Positions 1 to 5,675 of a DNA stretch of 5,675 bases are shown piece after piece. The notes beneath the pieces were generated by a model. It worked only from the letters and a program-made list of their open reading frames with translations. It was not told the DNA's origin and searched no databases. Numbering within the stretch: position 1 is the first letter of the stretch; every line of letters starts with the position of its first letter. The stretch spans positions 1 through 5,675 of the forward strand of contig CAYZEZ010000296.1 of the NCBI GenBank assembly GCA_964477295.1, read 5' to 3'. Origin of the DNA: CAYZEZ01 sp964477295. GTDB lineage: Bacteria > Bacteroidota > Bacteroidia > Bacteroidales > SM23-62. The translations under genes and the position numbers were made by a program.

Positions 1-566
1 TCGATCATAACTTCCTTACTAAGATAATTCTGTTCGAGATTTTCAGGCAGGGAAGCCAGGTTATCTTCTATATATGCTGCCCGGCCATACAGGCGAACAA
101 GCTGAAAATAAGTCCAGGATCTCATCCCAATGAGCGCTCCCTTTACAAAATGGGCAATAAAATCATCATAGTCTTTGTCCATTTCACCTATTCTGTCAAC
201 ATTGGCAAGGGTCTCGTTAATATTAACAATGACTTTGTAAAAATCAGCAGGATCAATAAACGGATTTCCGGAGGAGATATTCTGATTGTTGATTTCGTTT
301 AAATATACATCAGCATTTGGAGTAACATCCATCATATCTGACCTGAGCCCGTCAAGCATTATAAATTCTGGCATTATATCCTGAAGTGGAATAATGGCCC
401 CTTCCAGCGATGCAAGGCCATCAACAATGGACTTATAATGTTGATCAGGCGTGATCCTGTCACCAGCTTGCTCAGTGAAGAAATCTTCGCTGCATCCGAA
501 GTTCATGACCAGCGCCACACTCAGAATGGTTAGATAATATGATTTTGTTCTTGCTCTCTTTTCCAT
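1..566 (-). CDS. RagB/SusD-family outer-membrane lipoprotein, N-terminal part (cut by left window edge)
   Basis: The frame is open from an ATG at 564-566 to the window edge: 188 codons plus two bases, about a third of a usual SusD protein (roughly 500-600 residues). The product begins with a basic n-region (MEKRARTK), a hydrophobic stretch and then NFGC, so Cys25 is the likely lipidated residue; the following SEDFF is acidic, as in surface-exposed Bacteroidota lipoproteins. The lipobox is imperfect, with Asn at -3 and Phe at -2. Family marks are GLRSDMMD (residues 73-80), ISSGNPFIDPADFYKVI (97-113) with NINETL (115-120), and the strongest one, residues 143-166, where GALIGMRSWTYFQLVRLYG matches the SusD helix containing 'RA.YYF.LVR.YG'. 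By family knowledge it caps the SusC barrel and helps capture substrate at the cell surface. It starts 19 bases after the SusC stop, so the two are almost certainly co-transcribed and form a pair. The leader TTAGTTAAACTATAATACA has no Shine-Dalgarno motif. The substrate is unknown. Confidence 0.94.
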   Translation of the reverse strand, partial: MEKRARTKSYYLTILSVALVMNFGCSEDFFTEQAGDRITPDQHYKSIVDGLASLEGAIIPLQDIMPEFIMLDGLRSDMMDVTPNADVYLNEINNQNISSGNPFIDPADFYKVIVNINETLANVDRIGEMDKDYDDFIAHFVKGALIGMRSWTYFQLVRLYGRAAYIEDNLASLPENLEQNYLSKEVMI

Positions 567-585
567 TGTATTATAGTTTAACTAA

Positions 586-3500
586 TTACAAGTCTAGTTT
601 CAAGCCAATGATGAATGACCGTGTCTGGGGCATCATCCCGTAATCAACTCCCAGATAGAAGGGATTATTCAGGTACATAAAATCCGGATCATATCCTGTA
701 TACTTTGTGATCGTAAGAAGGTTGGTGGCCGTAATATAGATAACAACTCCCTTGTAAAATCCGGGCCTGGGTTGAAGATTATAGCTCAGGGTGAGTTGAC
801 GCAGACGGAGATACGATCCATCTTCTATCCACCGGTCGGAAAAAACGGTATTACCTGCCGGATCTCCATAACTGGCTCCAGGCATTGTGGAGCCTGTATT
901 TGAGGTCGTCCATCTGTCGAGGACCGATACAGACTGGTTGCCGTAAGAATCCATCGCCTCGGACTTATACTTTATATAATTGAAAACATCATTGCCAAGG
1001 GAATAATTAAAATGAGCAGACAGCCCAAAATTTTTATACGACAATGAAGTGAAAATACTCCCAAAAAGATCCGGGTTTGGATCACCTATTATCATTTTAT
1101 CAGAATTGTCAATGATATTATTTTGATCTGAATCGACAAATTTTATATCACCTGCCTGCATAAGTACTCCTTTCGGACCGGTAACAGATCCTGCTTCAGC
1201 GTCGGAAATTATACCATCGGTTTTGTAACCAAAATAGGCATTAACAGGATTCCCTTCTGAGGTAATAAACTGCGCACCGGTAATTGTAGTAATAATATTC
1301 TCTGAAGCCGGGTTAAGAAAGGTCAGGCTTTTAATTTTTGTCATTTGTTTGCTCGCCGAACCACCCACTGTCCATATAAAATCTCCGGACTTAAGGCGGG
1401 CATCAGCGGCAACTTCCAGACCACTGATTTCCAGTTTACCCCCATTATTATAATAAGTAGTAAATCCGAAGGTTGCCGGAAGCTGCTGCTGAATAATGAG
1501 GTTGTTCACATTGGACTTGTAGAGATCCACATGCATGTTTACTAATTGTCTGAGTATTGATAAATCAAGGCCGGCATTAATTGTATTCTTTTTTTCCAGC
1601 TCAAGATTTTTGTTTGGTATGATTTCGCGTGTAATCACGCCATCAGCATTCATTCTGCGAGTGGTATAGTATAATTTTGAATAATCATAAACATTGCTGA
1701 ACATGTTGCCGGCAGCAGTATAAGATCCTCTCAGCTTAAGGTCTTCAAGCCAGCTAACCTGGTTCAGGAAACTTTCGGATGACAGCCGCCAGGCAGCTCC
1801 GACAGAAGGATAGAAATTGTACCTGTTATCGCTATTTGTGGCCGAATTTCCATCGTAGGAAAGGTTTGTACTCAGAAAGTATTTATTTCTGAAATTATAA
1901 TTAAGGTTTGCAAAATAAGATACCCATACCAATCCCCTGTTATCGCCAACGGTTGAACGAAGGAAACTCCACTGTGCCCCGTCGCCCAGGCTTCTAAAAT
2001 CGTCTGAGGGTGTATTCAAATCCTTGCTGAGATCGTACTTATAGCTATTTTCCATGTACCTGAATCCGGCAATTATTCCGATGGTGTGCCCTGAAGCCAA
2101 TTTGTTAAAGTAGGTAAGTTTTGTATGATTCTGAGTTGAACGGAACTCATATACAAAATCACCTGGACTGTTGAATGCTGAATCAACCTGTACAATTCCG
2201 ACATTAGGCAGGAAAATATTTTCGCGTGAATTATTAAAATTTATTCCAATAAGATTTGAGAGTGTGAAATGTTCATTAAACTTATACTGTGCCTTTATTG
2301 AACTTAGAAAATGATAATTCCGGTTACTGCCCATTGCATTGCTCACAATTACATTCGGGTTACTTACATTAAAAAAACCAACATCATCCAGATAGTTTAG
2401 TTGTTCACCTGTGGATTCATCCCTGGCAAAAGGAGCCATAACAGGCGGTTTACGAACTGCCGAGAGTATCGGGTTCTTCCATGCGCTCGGTCCCTGGTTT
2501 GCCAACTTGCTGTCTGCCAGTGATAGTTTTGCATTCGGTGTGATTGAAAATTTATCACTTAAATTGACCTCCCCGTTAATCCGCAGGTTAAACCTGGTAT
2601 AGTTGGAATTTTCAATAATGCCTTTATGAGCAAGGTAACCGGTTGAAATATTATACGTAGCAATATCATCACCCCCTTTGATGAAAAAGTGGTACTTCGA
2701 AACCCTGGCTGGAGTGAATATTTCATCCTGCCAGTCGGTGCTGTTATTATACTTATAATAATCTTCCGATGATTCGTTGCCATTAAGCCAGGGAACCATG
2801 GAATTAATCTGGTCGTTATCAAATCCCTGTTTGCTTAATAATTCTCCGAAATAGTCCTTAAACTGAGAGGGATCAAGCACATCCTGTTTTTTTGGAACAA
2901 GGGAAATCCCCCCATAGGCTGAAAATTTAATTACCGTACTTGTTTCTGCTTTTTGCTCAGTGTTAATATTAATTACACCTCCGGAACTTGCAGCACCCAG
3001 ATAAGAAACGCCATCTTTAAGTATGGAAAGATCAGATATATCATCTATATCCACGATATCAAAGGGATTAAATGAAAATCCCTCCATAAGACTATGCTGG
3101 GCATAGGTATAATCATAGATCATTCCATCAATAAAAAGTAATGGTTCAGAGTTTGCAAACAGAGATGAAATCCCGCGGTGGATCATAAAGGTCCGGTGTC
3201 CCGGCATACCCGATTGCTGAACCACCGACAGACCGGGCACTATCCCCTGGAGTGCCTGGTCGAATGAAGTAGCCTGGGTCAATTTTATGTCGTCTGCAGT
3301 AATCTTGGTTATCGCGAATGTTGCATCTTTAATAATCTCAGAGCCAACGGGGGAGTTTAAAGAATTATCGAGTGATTTGTACCGGGAGGAAACCAGCGTA
3401 ACAGCTACGAAATCTCTCCCATTGAGGTAGATATTGCGTAAATTGTAATCTGGCAGGTTAATGATTAATTCGGCCTGCAGATCCGGTACAGCAATAGTAA

Positions 3501-3708
3501 AGGCCCCCTCTTCATCTGATTCTGAAATAGTACCAGTGCTGGAGACTGAAACAGAAACCTGGCTTAAAGGTAGTCCCGTGCTTGATTCTGTAACAACACC
3601 TGTTATATTAATCTCTGATGATTGAGCCAGCAAAGATTGAAAAAATATGCTGGAGAGAAACAGGTTGATCAGAAGAAAGCATGTCGGGTATCCGTATTTT
3701 TTTCTCAT
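586..3708 (-). CDS. RagA/SusC-family TonB-dependent outer-membrane transporter
   Basis: Complete gene of 1040 residues, a normal SusC length. ATG at 3706-3708 gives MRKK followed by a hydrophobic signal peptide, probably cut near Ala28 (SLLA|QSS). Residues 34-106 are a carboxypeptidase-regulatory-like beta-sandwich (starting ITGVVTESSTGLPLSQVSV). Residues about 128-250 are the plug: TKITADDI, LQGIVPGLSVVQQSGMPG, IHRGISS (176-182), LLFIDGM (190-196), LSILKDG (227-233) and SGGVININT (242-250). The rest is the barrel, with typical SusC motifs: WQDEIF (326-331), YNNGGKLEISGLE (753-765), GNPVNAYFGYKTDGI (819-833), GDIKFVDSDQNNIID (853-867), IIGDPNPDLFGS (873-884), GSYLRLRQLTLSY (964-976), TGYDPDF (1004-1010) and a final strand PQTRSFIIGLKLDL. 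By family knowledge it imports an oligomeric nutrient through the outer membrane with TonB-ExbBD energy, its SusD partner acting as a lid. I see no convincing TonB box between residues 107 and 127. The partner gene follows 19 bases downstream and the fasciclin gene ends 37 bases upstream. Substrate cannot be predicted. Confidence 0.97.
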   Translation of the reverse strand: MRKKYGYPTCFLLINLFLSSIFFQSLLAQSSEINITGVVTESSTGLPLSQVSVSVSSTGTISESDEEGAFTIAVPDLQAELIINLPDYNLRNIYLNGRDFVAVTLVSSRYKSLDNSLNSPVGSEIIKDATFAITKITADDIKLTQATSFDQALQGIVPGLSVVQQSGMPGHRTFMIHRGISSLFANSEPLLFIDGMIYDYTYAQHSLMEGFSFNPFDIVDIDDISDLSILKDGVSYLGAASSGGVININTEQKAETSTVIKFSAYGGISLVPKKQDVLDPSQFKDYFGELLSKQGFDNDQINSMVPWLNGNESSEDYYKYNNSTDWQDEIFTPARVSKYHFFIKGGDDIATYNISTGYLAHKGIIENSNYTRFNLRINGEVNLSDKFSITPNAKLSLADSKLANQGPSAWKNPILSAVRKPPVMAPFARDESTGEQLNYLDDVGFFNVSNPNVIVSNAMGSNRNYHFLSSIKAQYKFNEHFTLSNLIGINFNNSRENIFLPNVGIVQVDSAFNSPGDFVYEFRSTQNHTKLTYFNKLASGHTIGIIAGFRYMENSYKYDLSKDLNTPSDDFRSLGDGAQWSFLRSTVGDNRGLVWVSYFANLNYNFRNKYFLSTNLSYDGNSATNSDNRYNFYPSVGAAWRLSSESFLNQVSWLEDLKLRGSYTAAGNMFSNVYDYSKLYYTTRRMNADGVITREIIPNKNLELEKKNTINAGLDLSILRQLVNMHVDLYKSNVNNLIIQQQLPATFGFTTYYNNGGKLEISGLEVAADARLKSGDFIWTVGGSASKQMTKIKSLTFLNPASENIITTITGAQFITSEGNPVNAYFGYKTDGIISDAEAGSVTGPKGVLMQAGDIKFVDSDQNNIIDNSDKMIIGDPNPDLFGSIFTSLSYKNFGLSAHFNYSLGNDVFNYIKYKSEAMDSYGNQSVSVLDRWTTSNTGSTMPGASYGDPAGNTVFSDRWIEDGSYLRLRQLTLSYNLQPRPGFYKGVVIYITATNLLTITKYTGYDPDFMYLNNPFYLGVDYGMMPQTRSFIIGLKLDL

Positions 3709-3745
3709 TTCGAGGCTGTATTAGATTATTTTGAATGGTATAGAT
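3709..3745 (-). other. Fasciclin-SusC intergenic junction, no promoter or terminator seen
   Basis: This is the longest gap in the window at 37 bases. It is AT-rich. It has no GGAGG-like ribosome site ahead of the SusC ATG, no inverted repeat able to form a terminator, and no clear copy of the Bacteroidota promoter pattern (TTTG near -33 with TAnnTTTG near -7). The other two junctions (567-585 and 5231-5251) are shorter and look the same. The absence of signals supports read-through transcription of all four genes. Confidence 0.6.
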
Positions 3746-5230
3746 TTAATTAACGGGTGTAAATATCAAGGTATCCCAGAAAAGCATACCCGGGCTAAGG
3801 GCAACCACTTTAACCGTATGCCGTTCGGTTTCGGTCCAGTTAAATTCACCCCAGCTGGTAGTTTCGGCAGGATCTGACATATCGATAATTGCAGTATTGA
3901 CGCCATCAATATATACTGCATAATTAATATTGTTATTCCAAAGATTAGAGGTCAGATTATATTTGCCCTTCATAATTTTCGGTGTTGTAATTTCCACCCA
4001 CCACCATCCGCTCATACTCAGGCAATCGTCATGCAACAGTTTTCCGGTATCATGGTCTTTAAAGTAGTACAATAAATAGTCGCCTTCCCATTTTATGTAC
4101 TGGAATGTGTTTTGGCCGTCAAACCAGCGCATGTAGTATTTTCCAAAATAGTCTCCCTGTTTCAGGTCAAAATAGTCGGTGGTTTCAAAGACAATAGCTG
4201 TTGGATCCGGTTCAAAAACAGGCAGAAGGTCATCGATTGTATGCACCGTGCCATTCTTCGCCGGATAGTTTGACTGGTTGATAATAAATCCTGTATAGTC
4301 ATCCGGACTCTTGCTATTAAGTTTGTAATCATCGGAAACATTAATTGATATATTGTTATCATAGGACAGAATAGGATAAACATGGGTGCCTAGTTCCAGG
4401 GTATTGAGGTAATAAGTTCCTCCCAGGCAATGATACTCCATAAACCTGTAAAAGCCATTTTCCAGTAAGGTAATCTTATCCGGGGCATCAGTAAAGTAGG
4501 AAATCAATTGATCAATAGTGTTAATGCCATACCTGTTGAATGTAGTATCGGCAACGGCAAGCAATGTAAATCTGGTCCGGGCCATTCTGTTACCATAAGT
4601 GAAATCAATAATTTCTAAAGTATCTTTAAGTTTTGTTCGTTTTAATCCTTCGGCAAATAATGAATAAGAAGGATTCGCTGCGATCAGTTCATAAACACTG
4701 AGTGTTACAGGTTCGATGACTTTATCAATTAAATGGATAACCCCATTGGCAGCAGGTACATCCCTGTCAATGATCTTACTGTACTTGTTAAGGATGATGT
4801 CTGCTCCATCGAATTCAGTAACCAGGTAATCGCCCAGGGCATTTAAATCACGAATTGAACCAAGACCGAAGTCGCCCGATTCGATTTTACTTGGCACCAG
4901 GTGGTTCAGGGCAAGATTTTCAAGATCAGTTTCTGAAAAATCGAGATAGGATGAAACACCCTTTTCTGCATAATAGGCTTCCATAACAGTATTTGATGGA
5001 AGGAACAGGGTAAATGGACCCCGAACGCTTAAAAGACTGCTTAATCCCGTGGCTTCCAATATTTCTGCAAATTCTGAGAATTCGGGATTACTGGCGACAT
5101 AATCCGTAATTACCTGTTCACTCGATTTTACTTTCCATAAATCAGGATCTTGGTGGCAGCCAACCACTAACAACCCAATCATAAAAAACTGGGTACACTG
5201 TGTCAGAATTCGCAAAGCTAATTTTTTCAT
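3746..5230 (-). CDS. Fasciclin (FAS1)-domain lipoprotein with an extra aromatic-rich C-terminal domain
   Basis: Complete gene of 494 residues; ATG at 5228-5230 starts MKKLALRIL, a hydrophobic signal and a lipobox LVVGC, so Cys25 is probably lipidated. HQDPD after the cysteine is acidic, which suggests surface display. FAS1 domain 1 covers about residues 36-174: VITDYVASNPEFSEFAEIL, FTLFLPSN (73-80, H1 box), NHLVP (109-113) and ANGVIHLIDKVIEP (161-174, H2 box). FAS1 domain 2 covers about 175-340: LSVYELIAANPSYSLFAEGL, FTLLAVADTTF (221-231), EYHCLGG (265-271) and NGTVHTIDDLLPVF (326-339); it carries insertions and a weaker H1 box. Residues 341-494 match no family I can name; they are rich in Trp and Tyr (GWWWVEI 408-414, TSWGEFNW 458-465, GMLFWDTLIFTPV 481-493) and look like a beta-sandwich. 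FAS1 domains are adhesion or binding modules in other proteins; here I infer a surface accessory protein serving the adjacent SusC/SusD transporters. It lies 21 bases after one SusD gene and 37 bases before a SusC gene. Its ligand is unknown. Confidence 0.93.
   Translation of the reverse strand: MKKLALRILTQCTQFFMIGLLVVGCHQDPDLWKVKSSEQVITDYVASNPEFSEFAEILEATGLSSLLSVRGPFTLFLPSNTVMEAYYAEKGVSSYLDFSETDLENLALNHLVPSKIESGDFGLGSIRDLNALGDYLVTEFDGADIILNKYSKIIDRDVPAANGVIHLIDKVIEPVTLSVYELIAANPSYSLFAEGLKRTKLKDTLEIIDFTYGNRMARTRFTLLAVADTTFNRYGINTIDQLISYFTDAPDKITLLENGFYRFMEYHCLGGTYYLNTLELGTHVYPILSYDNNISINVSDDYKLNSKSPDDYTGFIINQSNYPAKNGTVHTIDDLLPVFEPDPTAIVFETTDYFDLKQGDYFGKYYMRWFDGQNTFQYIKWEGDYLLYYFKDHDTGKLLHDDCLSMSGWWWVEITTPKIMKGKYNLTSNLWNNNINYAVYIDGVNTAIIDMSDPAETTSWGEFNWTETERHTVKVVALSPGMLFWDTLIFTPVN
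3749..4210 (-). other. C-terminal domain of the fasciclin lipoprotein, family not recognised (residues 341-494)
   Basis: This segment begins just after the second FAS1 H2 box and runs to the end of the protein, about 154 residues. It alternates short hydrophobic and polar strands and has many exposed-type aromatics: FDGQNTFQYIKWEGDYLLYYF (starting at 369), three consecutive tryptophans (409-411), SNLWNNNINYAVYIDG (428-443), and an ending with WDTLIFTPV (485-493). The 'Y.VYIDG' and 'HTVKVVALSPG...WD...F.P' pattern recalls galactose-binding-like or carbohydrate-binding beta-sandwich domains, in which 'H.vkv....G...D.i.f.p' closes the sandwich. That resemblance is an inference from pattern only; a structural spacer is also possible. 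Confidence 0.55.
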
Positions 5231-5251
5231 AACGATTTCTATTTTAGTTTT

Positions 5252-5675
5252 TTACCGGTCATAAAATGGATTTTGTTTCAGGTTCTGGTTATAAAGTAGC
5301 TCATGTTCTGCTATTGGCAAGTAATAGCTTAACGTATCGAAAACTTTGGTTCTCAAAATAGCTTGTTGTTTAATGTCAGCCCCTGAAAGGATCATATCGA
5401 TAATAATATCTTTTTTTTCAAAGTTATTCCGTTTTGCAGCCCGCAGAAGGTCGAACCATCGTTTCCCTTCAAAAAGAAATTCCCTGCCCTTTTCATCCAG
5501 AATCGCTTCTCTTAAAAGTTCTTTGTCATTCTTCACTTCAAAATCCATTCCGGCACGCAACAACGTTTCACTGATTAATTCATTAGCCACACTAAATTGG
5601 TTTAGCTCAATGGATGCTTCTGCTTTCATCAGGATAATATCAGCATATCTGTACAATATCCAATTTGCATCACGT
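5252..5675 (-). CDS. RagB/SusD-family outer-membrane lipoprotein, C-terminal part (cut by right window edge)
   Basis: The frame is open from the right edge to a TAA at 5252-5254, giving the last 140 residues of the protein. There is no real start here: the TTG at 5654-5656 encodes the Leu inside RDANWILYRYADIILMKAEA, the conserved SusD motif usually written 'l.RYADvlLm.AEA', and the frame continues upstream of it out of the window. Further family marks are AILDEKGREFLFEGKRWFDL (the 'ER..Ef.fEG.RwfDL.R' motif) and the ending YYLPIAEHELLYNQNL followed by KQNPFYDR, which matches 'yPIP..El..Np.l.QNpgY'. By family knowledge it is a surface lipoprotein that binds substrate over a SusC barrel. Its own SusC partner would be expected just beyond the right edge. 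It ends 21 bases before the fasciclin gene on the same strand, so the two are probably co-transcribed. It is not the same gene as the SusD fragment at the left end. Confidence 0.95.
   Translation of the reverse strand, partial: RDANWILYRYADIILMKAEASIELNQFSVANELISETLLRAGMDFEVKNDKELLREAILDEKGREFLFEGKRWFDLLRAAKRNNFEKKDIIIDMILSGADIKQQAILRTKVFDTLSYYLPIAEHELLYNQNLKQNPFYDR

Noticed and set aside
1345..1545. 66-codon open frame on the plus strand
   Set aside because: It lies wholly antisense to the SusC barrel region, which has strong family motifs throughout; the translation has no recognisable domain.
2411..2602. 63-codon open frame on the plus strand
   Set aside because: Antisense shadow inside the SusC gene with no supporting start context or family signal.
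2559..2822. 87-codon open frame on the minus strand in another frame
   Set aside because: Overlaps the SusC gene completely in a different frame; the SusC frame carries the real protein motifs here.
3709..3745. Internal promoter or attenuator before the SusC gene
   Set aside because: I looked for the Bacteroidota -33/-7 pattern and for inverted repeats on the minus strand and found neither.
4162..4383. 73-codon open frame on the minus strand within the fasciclin gene
   Set aside because: Out-of-frame shadow across the second FAS1 domain and its boundary; no recognisable protein features.
5654..5656. TTG as a start codon for a 134-residue protein at the right edge
   Set aside because: The frame continues upstream to the window edge and the codon falls inside the conserved SusD motif ILYRYADIILMKAEA, so it is an internal leucine.
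1..5675. The two SusD fragments as the ends of one gene or a duplication within the window
   Set aside because: One is a C-terminus and the other an N-terminus on the same strand, separated by two complete genes in the wrong order for a single interrupted gene. They do not overlap in family position, so their similarity cannot be judged here.

Overview
All the coding sequence I can support lies on the minus strand and reads from base 5675 towards base 1. The window is part of a Bacteroidota outer-membrane nutrient-uptake locus. Both a RagA/SusC-type TonB-dependent transporter and RagB/SusD-type lipoproteins are present, a pairing largely confined to Bacteroidota. The start codons have AT-rich upstream sequence and no Shine-Dalgarno motif, and the base composition is moderately AT-rich, which fits the same phylum. 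I cannot name a genus.

Layout in transcription order: (1) the C-terminal 140 residues of a SusD-family lipoprotein, cut by the right edge (5675-5252); (2) a complete 494-residue lipoprotein with two fasciclin (FAS1) domains and an aromatic-rich C-terminal domain I cannot name (5230-3746); (3) a complete 1040-residue SusC-family transporter with a carboxypeptidase-regulatory-like domain, a plug and a barrel (3708-586); (4) the N-terminal 188 residues of a second SusD-family lipoprotein, cut by the left edge (566-1). The gaps are 21, 37 and 19 bases, with no terminator or promoter visible, so this reads as one transcription unit.

The two SusD fragments are different genes: one ends upstream of the fasciclin gene and the other starts after the SusC gene. 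The simplest reading is a tandem locus, (SusC)-SusD-fasciclin-SusC-SusD, with the first SusC beyond the right edge. In known systems SusD forms a lid over its SusC barrel and the pair imports glycans, peptides or other oligomers using TonB energy. The fasciclin lipoprotein probably sits on the cell surface as an accessory binding or adhesion protein. The window contains no glycoside hydrolase, peptidase, sulfatase or regulator, so the substrate cannot be inferred.

No RNA gene, mobile element, CRISPR array or notable repeat was seen, and no stretch over 300 bases lacks a gene. The most interesting element is the fasciclin lipoprotein between the two uptake modules, especially its C-terminal domain. 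I regard the locus as a variant of a known type, not a clearly new system.
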